Part shown: piece after piece, positions 42,020-53,529 of the stretch | Layout: each line of letters opens with the position of its first letter | How positions within the stretch are numbered: the first letter of the stretch is position 1 | Assembly: GCF_963576615.1 (NCBI RefSeq) | Contig: NC_088717.1 | Coordinates: 17,904,108 to 17,968,107 of the forward strand | Origin: Watersipora subatra | Lineage: Eukaryota > Bryozoa > Gymnolaemata > Cheilostomatida > Watersiporidae | Direction: 5' to 3' | DNA length: 64,000 nt | Notes under the pieces: model-generated | Database searches by the model: none | What the model was told of the DNA's origin: nothing | The model's input: only the letters and a program-made list of their open reading frames with translations | Translations under genes and position numbers: made by a program

Positions 42020-42870
42020 TAATGGATCCTAAACCAAGTGAAAAGGATAAAAAAACGAAAAGTTGCCGATACAAACTAATAATACCAGAGTTACTGCACA
42101 GTCATTAAATTAAAAAATTAAATTAGTTTTTCACTTTTTAAAAAGCCACATGGGGGAATTTGGAAAAATCTTTGATAAGATTAGACAATGTACATGCATT
42201 TTACTGTTTGTATAACATAAAATCTCTATATCGTAATCGGTCCTTGAATGGATTATTTGCACTGAAGGTGCGTTACTGTATTGTATGATTAGGCTTCATG
42301 ACACAAGTTTAAATCAACACATCAGTTGAGTTGAAGGATATTACTAGTATTTACAAACCAGAATAAAAAGTATATACAAAAATACGCAAAGTATGTCTAT
42401 GTTTTTAGCTGCAATGGTAGAGAGTAAAGTGCGGAAATGATATATTAGATTAATAATAGTGCAAAAAGCTGATTTATGCAGCCCATTCATTCTGTTTCAT
42501 AAGTATCCCTCTTCAGCCAAAGTAGATTGTTAATAGTCAAATTAATAAATAAAGAAATAATTGGTACCATTGGATCATTACAAAAAAGGTTTTCACTCCA
42601 ATCCTCCCTCCTGCATCAAACAAAGCGAGTTTTAGTGAAATGCTAGTGCCCATGGCATTGCCATATGTCAGAGTTGTCCTCTCAATGATTACTCATCGAC
42701 TAGATGCACCGTAAACCGATGACATCGTTGAGACAGCGCTGATACTTAGGTAAAGATTTCAGCTTTTAAAAATTTCCGGTAGTTTGCCAAGCATCCATGA
42801 CAGCCTGTACAATGTGCACCACCTTGGCAATGGTGATTGGCTGTCGGTGATTGCTTGATCTATATTTTCT
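42020..42870. repeat. Dispersed repeat Y, copy 2
   Basis: Matches 5810-6765 in order and orientation, ending with GGTGATTGGCTGTCGGTGAT TGCTTGATC at 42831-42860. Confidence 0.8.
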
Positions 42871-43174
42871 TTCCTGACAATTGATGCTGAACTAGTATTT
42901 CATCATTTCCTGGACTACATTGTATAAGAGACTGCTACACGCAGACTATTGGATTATTACATTATTCGATTGACTACATTGTATAATTAGAACCCTTTGG
43001 ACTATGGACTATTGACTGATGTAAACATGGATGAAATTGTGATAGTTTGATCATTGTTATTACAGACGATCACCAAAGTATTGTGTGATTAATTAGCAAT
43101 GGCATATGGCGATTAAATGTGTGAATCAGCCTATTTAGGCAGCTATTTGTCTCATGGCTTGTGTAGCCTGTAAG

Positions 43175-43500
43175 GCTCACTGACGCTTGCTTGCTGATGC
43201 TTGCTGATGCTGCAAAAGGAGAATATTATGTTGACCTCTGATGCTATCTTAGCATCCGCAGTATAAGACTATCACACTGTGGGTATATGAATCCATTTGT
43301 ACAGGAATGAAGCACTAGCTGTGGATTACCGTATTTGCTTATGTAAGTGGATGGTTTGTGTAACCTGTAAGGCTTGCCAAGGCTGCCGAAAGAGAATATG
43401 ATGTTTACTAGTGATAAATTTTTATCATCAGCAGTGTAAGGCTGTCACGCTAGTGGGGTACATGGTTCCATTTGTATAGAAGGAAAGCACTAAGTCTAAG
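43175..43500. repeat. Imperfect tandem duplication, about 170 bp
   Basis: Two blocks (about 43160-43320 and 43350-43490) share TGTAGCCTGTAAGGCT/TGTAACCTGTAAGGCT, GAGAATAT(T/G)ATGTT, AGCAGTGTAAGGCTGTCAC-type text and TCCATTTGTA(C/T)AG..GAA..AAGCACTA. Confidence 0.6.
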
Positions 43501-44034
43501 AGCTACACACTCTTCTACTAAATGTTTTACGAGTGCTAGCCACACCACCCCCAACAGCTTACTAGTCTTAAACTTGGATTATATTACTTTCACTGTCCGC
43601 AAAATATGCCTGGCAATGACCAGACAATGAACTCTAATCTACTGGCAGAGTGGAATGAAAACTATGTTTACAGAGAACTAGTACAGATTATTTCTGCCTC
43701 TGACCCACTGATTACTCGTCAGTAAAGCTTCGTGCAGATTTAAAAGGCTATGCAGCTGTATGTTAACAGAGTTAGCAGAAAAAATAGCTCAGAGTCTGTA
43801 GAACTTACTGAGTCCAATGGTTTGCTAATAGTAAGTTCTATACAAAGAAGCACTTGAAAGATGAGCACAGATATTACTGTCATTCAGTGTTCGTTCTGAA
43901 GATGTTTCAATCGTAACAAAATATCAAATTGTAGCTGCTGTACGTTGTGGAACGTCGATAAGAAATAATTACCCGCCATAAAATTGTGTTCTGGTAAAAA
44001 CCAACCAATCGAAATGCATCTCGTTATTTCATCA

Positions 44035-45322
44035 CGTAAAATGACTGGATGTTTTATTCTCTGAACTAACAATGTTCAAAAGTTTCAAGCGAGTTGTTAG
44101 CAATCTTATAATAATACTAGTCTCTCTTGTAAATGCCTCAGAGATATCAAAAATCATTATTGTTTCATTTCGCTAAAAATGTACAAGCTTTATTGCTCTA
44201 TTCTTATGGCTGCTCTTACCTTAAAGATTGACTTGCAACAAAACTCACATTGCAGTTATTTGGTATAAAAAAATTCACCATGTCTTACTCTGCTGTGTTG
44301 TAGGTACAAAATATGTGGAAATATGATTACAAGCTCTTAAAAGCTCAAAAACGAACAGTTAATCACGGCCATCACAAAACCGCTGTAGATTGAAATCAGT
44401 TCATTTCTCTGATGTAGTCATTACATTTAGTTATTGTTTTGTCACAGGATGTTTTCATGTAAATTGAAAGGCCAAGAAAAGGCTCAATATAAAACTTCTC
44501 GTAGCACTAGTTTAGGACAAGCACTTCGGGTTTTACCGAAAAGTCCGTATCAAATACAGATGCTTGCTACTTTACAGTTTTCTTTCGGCTTGGTCTAATA
44601 ATATAGTCGTAATCTGATCATGTGACCCATTCTTCGCGAATAATTTTAGCAGCATTTTCCGATTATCACAGGTGGTCAACAGGCTCATCATGTTTATCAG
44701 ACAATGATATGTACTCCTTCGAGCTAAGGTTAAACAATTAAACAAATTTTCACTGTAGGTTATAAGTTATCAGTGCTGAAAGTGACAGCATTACAATGAC
44801 CATGAAATAGATGCGTAAGAACAATAGACATGGTTTTATTGAATGTGTGAAGTATATTTATGAAAATATTTCGACGAATGCGGTTGCATGAAAGTGTAAA
44901 CAGAAGCCATCTTGTACAACTACGTCCAATTTGAGCAGTTTTGGAAAGAGATTCTAATCTACAGCGGTCTCGTGATGGCCGCGATTAACTGTTGTTTTTT
45001 AGCTTTTAAGAGCTTGTAATCACATTTCCACATATTTTGCACCTACAACACAACAGAGTAAGACATGGTGAATCTTTTGATATCAAATAACTGTAATGTG
45101 AATTTTGTTGCAAGTCAATCTTTAAGGTAAGAGCAGCTATAAGAATAGAGCAATAAAGCTTGTACATTTTTAGCGAAATGAAACAATAAGGATTTTTGAT
45201 ATCTCTGAGGCATTTACAAAAGAGGTTAGTATTATTATAAGATTGCTAACGACTCGCTTGAAACTTTTGAACACTGTTAGTTCAGAGAATAAAACATCCA
45301 GTCCTTTTACGTGTAGCGTACG
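44035..45322. mobile_element. Foldback element whose centre is occupied by MITE copy C
   Basis: Outer arms 44035-44220 and 45126-45322 are near-perfect inverses: CACGTAAAATGACTGGATGT against CATCCAGTCCTTTTACGTG, and AAGCTTTATTGCTCTATTCT against AGAATAGAGCAATAAAGCTT. Removing the MITE leaves a symmetric centre CTTACC-TTAA-GGTAAG. With the MITE's own inverted ends the total inverted arm reaches ~360 bp. Confidence 0.85.
44221..45125 (+). mobile_element. TTAA-flanked MITE, copy C (full length)
   Basis: TTAA at 44221-44224 and 45122-45125 flank AGATTGACTTGCAACAAAAC and the inverse GTTGCAAGTCAATCT. Interior landmarks are shared with copies A and B: TCGTAGCACTAGTTTA, CTGATCATGTGACCCAT and GACAGCATTACAATGACCAT GA. 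No coding frame. Confidence 0.85.
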
Positions 45323-45329
45323 TATATAC

Positions 45330-46600
45330 AGTGTTTGTAAATATTGTAAGTGTTTCTGTTATAAGTTGTAGCTGTATTTAACAACAAGTGAAAACAGATG
45401 ATATTTTGGGAAGTTACTCACTCTTTGTTTTCAACTTTATATAGTAGGCCTGCCGCTTATCCTAGTAGAAATAAAAATAACTTAACTCATAGTAAAACAG
45501 AACTGTCATTTTAAATAAAAGTCTTTTTGGAACAGCTATCAGAGTCATCTGATTTAGCTATTTAATTTAGAGATTGTTATTAAACTATTGTAATAAGATA
45601 AATACTAAATACAAAAACCTTAAAAAATGCAGTTATAAATAACGCAGAAAAACATAAGCTAAATAGATTTTCAAGTCGAGCATTTGACAAGCATTGCAAG
45701 TACTTATAGAGCGTCTGACAGGTAGAGCAAGTTAATTTTAGAGTACTTGCCTATTTGTCCAGCCCTACTATGTCTATGCTCTTGTTTATCAATGCTTCCC
45801 AAGTAGTGTCAGCATCATTCTTAGCTGTAGTTTCACACCGTTTAGTTGGAGATCTAAGACACACTGTTTCTACTTGTCACTTTATTTGTAATCATAACCT
45901 TTTCAACACAAGAACCTGCTGAAGCGTGTCATTTGTTAATTTATCGCTTACTTCAGTACTTTGACCTCGCAACCAAAAGGCGAGAAGACGAATAATTTTT
46001 ATAGACGGTGTTCACGCTTTCTAGTAAAACCTCTATGATCCTATTTCTCATTTGAGCTGCTGGCTCTTCACTCACACAGGTACCGGAAATCAACAAATGA
46101 AAGAAACATAAGCTGCATCTATCTCTTGCAATCAGTCATTTTGACAATGACTTTCTTATTGTTTAGACTTTACCACTAACTTCCATGCGGCTCTGTTTCT
46201 TGCTTCTCTTGCCAACTGTTGCCAAGTTCTCAGAGTTCCCATGAGCTGCATATCTATGTCTACAACTAATTCAATTATTCCTTACGATATACCAGCACTG
46301 ACTACTAATAAATCTTCCACTGCCTGTAGTATATTGTGACCCTACTCTTAGACCTGTTTACCAAACTTTGCGCAGGCATATAAAGTGGGCGTGCAGTTAG
46401 AACGCCCAGACTCTCCCAGAATAACGTCATAGTCATGCATATTGTTTAAAAGTGATAAATATACAGTCTCATCATCAACTGGCACTCGCTTGTTTAGGCA
46501 GCGTTTAGGGAAAAACAATTGGACAACTGCTAACTAACCTATCTTTAAACTGTTTAAACCATCTATAGGAATATATCTGAGGCTATATTAGCAGTTTTGT
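45330..46600. other. No gene seen
   Basis: AT-rich; no supportable coding or RNA feature. Confidence 0.45.
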
Positions 46601-46609
46601 TCCAGCAGT

Positions 46610-46895
46610 CTAAGCGAATGCAAAATAAAAAATAATATATGTCAATAGAGACATGTAACACTGCAACTTGAAAGCAATAGCCGATGTCATAACGAAAGGG
46701 ACAAACAGGAAGAGCGACTACTGATGTAATTTTTGAAAAACCTTTTTTATTCTAAACGCTTTACTGTGATCAAGTTTTGCCAGTTTTAATCTTGAAATGT
46801 TCTGGCAGTCAGATCACCTAAAACAACATACAAAATCTCAAATGATAGAAAAATATCTATACTTTCTGATAAAATATATTAAAATTTGACACGAC
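46610..46895. repeat. Dispersed repeat Z, copy 2
   Basis: Parallels 12420-12690: TGCAAAATAAAAAATAATAT ATGTCAATAGAG, GCAATAGCC, GTGATCAAGTTTTGCCAGTT TTAATCTTGAAATG, CAGTCAGATCACCTAAAACA. Ends near ATATTAAAATTTGACACGAC. Confidence 0.6.
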
Positions 46896-47245
46896 AGCGC
46901 TTTAAAAAAGCTTCCTCACTATATCACAACCTTAGTCATGCAGGTTTGACAAGGGAATGATTCAACATTGGAGTTTTGGGATACCAGCTCTGTTGATCTA
47001 CTTTGATGATCAATGAACATGGAGATATACTTATCTCACTGTTGGAAGTGGAAGGGCTGGTGTGAAGCACACAGAATTAGTTGAGCTAGGAAACCAAACT
47101 GGTTATTGATGTTATTGATAAACTGGTTATGGATATTGATCAAACTTTTAGGGTATCCATTTAAGAAATTGTGGAAGGCCTCGATAGGGCCAGCCAAATT
47201 GAAGACTAAATCAACCAAAAACTATCGGTCCAGTATGGTGAAGAC

Positions 47246-48280
47246 TAGAGTTGCCCCGATTTTGGTATCGGAATCGGTATCGGTGCCGATATGAGTGTCA
47301 AGTATCTGAATCGGTATCGGCCGATCTTTTCTTAAAAATCTGAACCTTCCGATACTTTTTACAGATCAACCATTTAGCAGAAAACTGTATTTTAGCCTGC
47401 TATACTAATAAAAAATCAATAGCTGTAAGCTTCTAACTTTTACTTAATGAATTTCAGGCCTGCCACACAATTTATTTCATGTCTGGCATGTCTATAGCCT
47501 GATCAACACAGCGAAGGAAACTTTTTAGCCAGAACGTAAACAAAAAGTGTGGTATTTCCCAATTACAGCGATAGGTTTTATTGCAAGCAATCACGAACAA
47601 GATAACAAAAATGGGAAACAAGAACGCAGTGTAATATTTCTATTTACTAGCATTACGAAAGTAATTTAAACAGTCGACGCATAAAGTTATCTATCACTCT
47701 TTTGATCCTGACGATACAATGGATCGTTTGTATTGTACAAAAAACGGTAACCCCAGTGGCGTATCGGTATGTAGCCTGTCCTCCAACATCTGTTGCAAGG
47801 GAATCCCCCTTCAGTACGCTTGGCTACATTGATAATAATGGAAGAAAAGAGACGTCTTACTGAGATAATTGAATCACTAATGGTTTTTAAAAGAAACATT
47901 GATTTGCTCTAAACTTGTACAGGCACAGCAGTTCATCCAACAATAGAAGAGGGACTTCGTTATCACAGATAGAACTGTACCGCTAACAGTAATTACCTTT
48001 ATTTACAAATTACAAGAAACATGGACTGTTTTGTTACTACATGCACGGTATGTCAGTATGTGAATATGTATATATTTTTTTCCATAAATGCAAACAAATA
48101 AATACAATAATATTCATGTTTTCTTTGCATTATGTTTGTATTTGCATAATAAAATGAGCTACTATCTATGCAACACAAAAGATCTGAATCGGTATCTGAA
48201 TCGGATTATTTTTCAATTAGGATCGGTATATCGGATCGGTATCTGAATCGGCTGGTGAATTTAGAATCGGGGCATCTCTA
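47246..48280. mobile_element. hAT-like non-autonomous element with perfect 8-bp target duplication
   Basis: Termini TAGAGTTGCCCCGATT (left) and AATCGGGGCATCTCTA (right) are inverted repeats with one mismatch. Both ends carry sub-terminal GAATCGGTATC/GATACCGATTC runs. It is flanked by GTGAAGAC at 47238-47245 and 48281-48288, an identical 8-bp duplication. The 1035-bp interior lacks a recognisable transposase. The CCCCGATT/ATCGGTATCGGCCGAT type of end is widespread in animal hAT families. Confidence 0.9.
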
Positions 48281-48585
48281 GTGAAGACTAGGTAGTCTAG
48301 GACAATGGGAGGAGCTATATCATGTGAGGGTTTAAAATAACTGGCTCCGCCTCCATTCAGTGCATAGAGGAAGACAAATGAAGGAAGAGAGACCTACTCA
48401 TAAATGCTATTAGGACCTACTTATAAATTATTCATTGTTGCACAATGTATTCATAGGATAAACATATATTGATATTACCACACACACTGATGTTATATTG
48501 ATGGGGTTAAGTCAAGGGTTAGTCTGAAATTCTTTACAAAATGGCAAAGGAGGTGCCACGCAAAGGTGACAAGAATTGCTACAAA

Positions 48586-48957
48586 GTTGTACTAGAAGTA
48601 CGTAGGAAATAGAGAGGTATCATGCTGCTGTACTAGAAGTACGTAGGAAATAGAGAGGTATCATGCTGCTGTACTAGAAGTACGTAGGAAATAGAGAGGT
48701 ATCATGCTGCTGTACTAGAAGTACGTAGGAAATAGAGAGGTATCATGCTGCTGTACTAGAAGTACGTAGGAAATAGAGAGGTATCATGCTGCTGTACTAG
48801 AAGTACGTAGGAAATAGAGAGGTATCATGCTGCTGTACTAGAAGTACGTAGGAAATAGAGAGGTATCATGCTGCTGTACTAGAAGTACGTAGGAAATAGA
48901 GAGGTATCATGCTGCTGTACTAGAAGTACGTAGGAAATAGAGAGGTATCATGCTCGA
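48586..48957. repeat. 41-bp tandem array, 9 near-identical copies
   Basis: The unit GTACTAGAAGTACGTAGGAA ATAGAGAGGTATCATGCTGCT repeats without visible differences until the last partial unit (ATCATGCTCGAAG). The homogeneity suggests very recent expansion or gene conversion. Non-coding as far as seen. Confidence 0.95.
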
Positions 48958-49689
48958 AGTGCAAACAAAATAAATACAAAAGAGCTAAGAAGTGATATTT
49001 TGAGCAAAATTTAAGAGACGGACAAAAGAGCAATTAAACTAGAAAGATTACATGTTGAAATAAAAAATACAACAGAAAAACTAAAAAGGAAGACATCATA
49101 TTTTTCTCAAGTCTATGCTTGAGTAGTCACTGAATAACTACATTTAAAAAAATAAGTTTGACCTTGACAATCTGAGTGTAATAACAGGAAAAATATCAAT
49201 AGAAAAAATAGTTTAAATGTTAAATCTAAAAAATTAATTTTATATGCTTATAAGCATCTGAAGTTTTAAAAAAATTCTAAAAGCTAGGATAGTTTACTAA
49301 TGAAGGGTGCGTGCATAGATATAGTAAACCCTAGATTGGCGAATAGCTATCAATACAATGGAGCAAAAGTGAGGCCTATAATTGGCTGTTGTTTTCACGA
49401 CGTTACGTCGTAGTGATGTGCATCACAGCATCAAAGCCTTCATTTGAGCAATAAGTTTAGTAGTGGAAGCACGCTTGGCATGCTAGTTTTTAAGTCATAA
49501 ACATAACAATAAGACCAAATTCTTAGTGAAATGACATCAGAAGAGACCACAACACCCCAGGTATATCCTGAATTGCCCATAACAAAACAGAACTTCAACT
49601 CAAAACGAGAAGTTCTCAACAATATCATAAGCTATCTATGCCGATTAAAGACACCAAGCTGAAAGCTGCTAGTGAAAAATAATAGGAAA

Positions 49690-50081
49690 ATCATCATCAT
49701 TTCGTCATTGGTTTTGAGTCAGCAGCCAAATCTGTACATGACATTGCTCAATATCTTTTCAGCAACTACCCTTACATCAACTACTTCCTAACCTTTAAGA
49801 TCAACCAGGATCACATTGAGATTCTGTTTTCCACAATACGATCTAAGGGTGACTATAACAATAACCCGGATGTGCAGTGCTTTAGATCTGCACTTCGAGC
49901 TCTGTTCATAAAAGCAGATATCACACCAAACCCCAATGTTAACAGTATTGATCTGGATGTGAGCAGGGCTGAAAAAACTGGCCAACTCCTGCTACATTCT
50001 CTGGCTAGAAAGAAAAAGAAAGAAGAGACAAAAGCTGAGGAAGGTGAAGATGAGGAGTTCGGTGATGAGGATTTTTTCTAA
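49690..50081 (+). pseudogene. P-element/THAP9-like transposase, C-terminal fragment
   Basis: A frame from about 49690 to the stop at 50079-50081 includes HFVIGFESAAKSVHDIAQYL, then YFLTFKINQDHIEILFSTIR, then SKGDYNNNPDVQCFRSALRA. The QDHIE-x-x-FS-x-IR-x-x-G-x-x-NNNP signature is typical of the C-terminal part of P-element/THAP9 transposases. The first Gly of the usual GG pair is followed by Asp here. An acidic/Lys tail (RKKKKEETKAEEGEDEEFGD) ends the protein. The N-terminal THAP domain and catalytic core are missing, so the copy is non-functional. Confidence 0.85.
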
Positions 50082-51129
50082 CTCAAATGTGATGAGCGTA
50101 TCAAGTTCTTGACTGATGTCGAAGTAGTGGGAAGTAGAAATAGTGATGACATAACCCTAATCTCAGTTAAAAACAGAGGAGGATTGGTGACCAGATTGAT
50201 AGGCCGAATATGAATTGCTGCAGAAAAGTGCCTACGTTCACACATGGAGAGCTGTGGTATCACACAGAGAGCTGTTAAACAAGTAACATCACAGACAGTA
50301 ACATATATGTTTTATTACATAACCTCCATCAAGGTTTTACATGTACAGTGCATGCCAACAGTCTACTCAAAACTATAGTAAATCGCTATACTAAAATCAG
50401 AAAACACTATGCCGCTTCAAAGCAGGAATCTAGCTCAACCAACCTTAGACAAAAACTATCTCATCTAGTTATTTTAAGTCATGTCTAATGGGTGTTTAAT
50501 ACAGGGGTCCAGCGTAACTGCTTCTAAACCTCATTTGATTCATTAGTTTGTTATTAGTTTAATTTCTATTTGGTCACTCTTTGTATTATCAATGATATAG
50601 AAGCTTCTAAATCATTGGTATTATTCATTACCATGTGTGTAAGATTCTTGCCTTTCTCATCCAAAGTCATTACAGTCATACATCGACTTACGAGCTTAAT
50701 GCGTTCAGAGACTGAGCTTGTATGTCAATTTACTCGCATGTTGGTGCAATTTATTTATATATAGAACAATTAAATATATATTGATAGGTTTTCATACTAT
50801 GAAAATGCAAATAAAACACTCAAAACAATATATTGTAACAGAAAGAACATGTTGGTTATTGGCCTAACTTACCACATGCTTTTAAAAAGCAACAAATAAA
50901 AATAATGCAAGGAAATGTGATTAATTAAAATGTAAAATTAAATACATACAATAGCAGCTAACGCTAGCATTTGCCAGAGAGGGAGAGATAAGTTATCCTT
51001 CATTACAACAGTTGACTTTGATAAATTTAGATTTTATCCAAGTCTTAAAAGACAAACTTAAAAGCAAACCTAAAAGCAAACTTTAATCTTTAACTTAACG
51101 CAATTAAAGTTTCTTCGGCGTTCATAGTT

Positions 51130-51342
51130 TTAAGTTTCTCGCTGGTTAGCTAATTTTTCTTTTGTTTCGCTCTCACAACCAGCCGGCCGTTTTAGGAGAA
51201 ACCTATCTAAGGACGTTTGCCTTTGTCGCCCTTTCAACATGTTGCGATCAGGATGAACACAGGTGTTGTCACCAAGGGTTAATGCACGATCGCTAGCCAA
51301 CTTGTCTGAATGTCTATTTTTTATAGTCTTGATAGATAGCAC
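51130..51342 (-). pseudogene. Tigger-like transposase, C-terminal remnant
   Basis: A minus frame contains KGRQRQTSLDRFLLKRPA, resembling the conserved end (xxQSTLDSFFxK) of Tigger/jerky-type transposases. The central DDE region between this and the N-terminal remnant is deleted. Confidence 0.65.
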
Positions 51343-51483
51343 CGGCCATTTTACGTAGCATCGTTTCAGTTACGCAGTCACCGGCCAATTGTTTGTCTTT
51401 TATCCAAAACCTGAGTAGTCTCTCCATCAGTGGTCGTGAAGATCGCTGCATCGTTTAGAAACTATGGTTAGTCCTTTTGCAAA

Positions 51484-51717
51484 CTAAATGCCTTGAATAT
51501 AATCCTTGTGTTTGATAATTGTGGATGTATTTCTGTTATATTGTTGAGCAAGCTCAATCACACCTACATCTTTTGCATATTTTTCAATAATTTTCCATTT
51601 AATATCAGTTGTTATCATTCGCTTTTTCTTTGCACTATCTATCCTTTTACTGGCAAACTTTCGGTCTACGCACGGTACTTTTAATTCACATAATTCTGCA
51701 CTGAAAATCGCGCACAA
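51484..51717 (-). pseudogene. Tigger/CENP-B-like transposase, N-terminal HTH remnant
   Basis: A minus frame contains KKKRMITTDIKWKIIEKYAK, then GVIELAQQYNRNTSTIIKHK, the CENP-B N-type helix-turn-helix (KRKxITxxxKxxIIxxxExG..ELAxxYxxxxSTIxxIxK). The frame ends soon afterwards at a stop. The preceding residues (FASKRIDSA) belong to the expected N-terminus. Confidence 0.8.
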
Positions 51718-52139
51718 AAAACATGGTACAAAAGTATAATCTGAGCAGTTGAAAAATACAGAGTGATGCTGTTCTCATAAAACACCTCCGACATACTTGG
51801 CAACTGTCTCATGTGCTTGTATCTCAAACATGGCTCGTATTTTAGTGCTAAAACTTGCTTAAAAGCTGGCTCGTACCTCAAGTTTTTCGTACGTTAGAGC
51901 ACTCGTAAGTTGAAGTATTACTGCATATAAGTTTTACATATTTTCAATAAAATATGCAGTCTCAGATGCACAAGCTATGGAAAAATTGAGCAGTTTTTAG
52001 TGCTAAGTCAATAGGAGTTAATAGATCAGCTGATTCGCTTTGCACATCACCATGACGTTGCGTCATGCTAATTATAGGCCTCACTTGTTTTGATTATTCG
52101 CATATCTAGGGTTTACTATATCTATGGGTGCGTGTGAGC

Positions 52140-53430
52140 AGTCGTAGACCACACAATAGACATTAGTCAGCAATATGATTTTGTGTTGCTGAAGAACTCA
52201 TTAGGCCTACTACTTTTGAAGCTGTAAGGGGCTCACCACCAGTTAGACCACAGTTTTGTATCCACCAGGAATCCAGGAAATAGTAGAGATGAAAGGGAAC
52301 ACAACTCCTGTGAAATGGGTGGCCATCAGAACTGCCGAGGGATGATACAGGATATCGTGAGGAGGCATTATTTATACCGGAAACCATGGGAGAAACAGCT
52401 GCCATATTGATGGTGCGCAACAGACAAGAGCCTGCTGACGTACATAGACTGTTTATTGTATTAAGTCTATGGTATCTGTAGTTTGTATGAATTTTGCAAT
52501 TGTTATGACTCATTCTCTCTTTTTGTAAAACTCTATTGAAGATTTGGTTGTACTCCACACGCTTACATCACCAACTAATAAGATCACTAAAGTTTAAACT
52601 AGCTAAAGACAAATGGGATTGAACTAATCCCCCTCAACAAAAGTTATTTAAGGAGGCAGATTTCCATTGTCCAGCAGAATATGTTTGCCTTGCGTATCGG
52701 CATCATATTCTCACATACTAGCTTTGAGTATTGGTTTGTTAAAGTTGTATTTCCTACCCAGGCAATAACTGAGGACCATGAGTCTTAAAAACTGGCAAAG
52801 CCGTTTATCAACTCTCCCTCCAGCCTAGACTGGTAGAGCCCTGTCTATCAACTCTCCTCCACCTTAGACTGGCGTGCCCGCAGCATGAAAACTTAACATA
52901 TACATTTAAATGGCTGACTTGTTGTGAATATTGTTTTTACTTATACCTCCTATTGTAAATATTGTGGATCAGTATATATGCAATCACCTTGACCCGAGCC
53001 ATCTCTTAATGTATATGGACAATACAAACTATTAAATTTTTGACATCACATGATGCTCACTTGTTGGGTAGTATGCTGATAGAGTTGTCAACATTTGGAA
53101 CCAAAGACACATTCCTTTCGGAGACACTTGTGAGTTTAGTGAGCGGAGTTTGCTGATGATCAGCACCCTTGAAAGGAAATATGTAATCCACCTAGCCTAG
53201 TACAAAAGTGACACACAAGAACAAGTGAGGTGTCTGCCTATGAGGTCTGCAACTCTTAGCAATAGTAATCAGTGAGACATTTGTACATGTGTTTTTAGAG
53301 ACTACAAATTATACGATTAATTCTTGTGCAGGTAGCTCAGATTAGCTTTTTGGGCTATTTTTATGTTTCAATTTTAAATTTTTGCTATAATAAAAGTCCT
53401 GTTTGTTCATCTGAAGCCACGCTATGAGCG
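52140..53430. other. No gene seen
   Basis: Intergenic; a direct near-repeat ATCAACTCTCC(T)CCA(G/C)CCTAGACTGG lies near 52808 and 52846. No coding segment recognised. Confidence 0.45.
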
Positions 53431-53439
53431 TTAGAAAAG

Positions 53440-53520
53440 AATTGCATCCCACCAAATCAAATACGGAAATTCGCATTTCAAGTCAAGCGTGCTATCCATT
53501 GCACCACAATGCCATATTGA
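53440..53520 (-). repeat. tRNA-like SINE head
   Basis: Minus strand GGCATTGTGGTGCAATGGAT AGCACGCTTGACTTG looks like the 5' half of a tRNA (Arg-like, TGGxxCAATGGATAxxxC). The T-arm is degenerate (TTTGATTTGGTGGG). Treated as a pseudo-tRNA/SINE. Confidence 0.5.
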
Positions 53521-53529
53521 ATAGTTGTG

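Larger units (their letters stand above)
50673..51923 (-). mobile_element. Tigger/pogo-like element nested in the P-like element
   Basis: Left end (after TA) CAGTCATACATCGACTTACG AG; right end, inverse strand, CAGTAATACTTCAACTTACG AG. These are the pogo/Tigger-type termini with TACGAG sub-repeats (TACGAAAAACTTGAGGTACG AGC near 51890). About 1250 bp, with remnant transposase ends on the minus strand. The right TA duplication has decayed (CA). Confidence 0.8.
49314..52126 (+). mobile_element. P-element-like transposon, decayed, with perfect 8-bp target duplication
   Basis: Termini CATAGATATAGTAAACCCTA GAT (left) and ATCTAGGGTTTACTATATCT ATG (right) are perfect inverted repeats of ~23 bp beginning with CA. 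They are flanked by GGTGCGTG at 49306-49313 and 52127-52134. Sub-terminal inverted blocks (GTGAGGCCTATAATT and ACGACGTTACGTCGTA/ATGACGTTGCGTCAT) lie inside. P elements make 8-bp duplications, and the transposase fragment inside agrees with that family. A Tigger-like element is nested in the right half. Confidence 0.88.
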
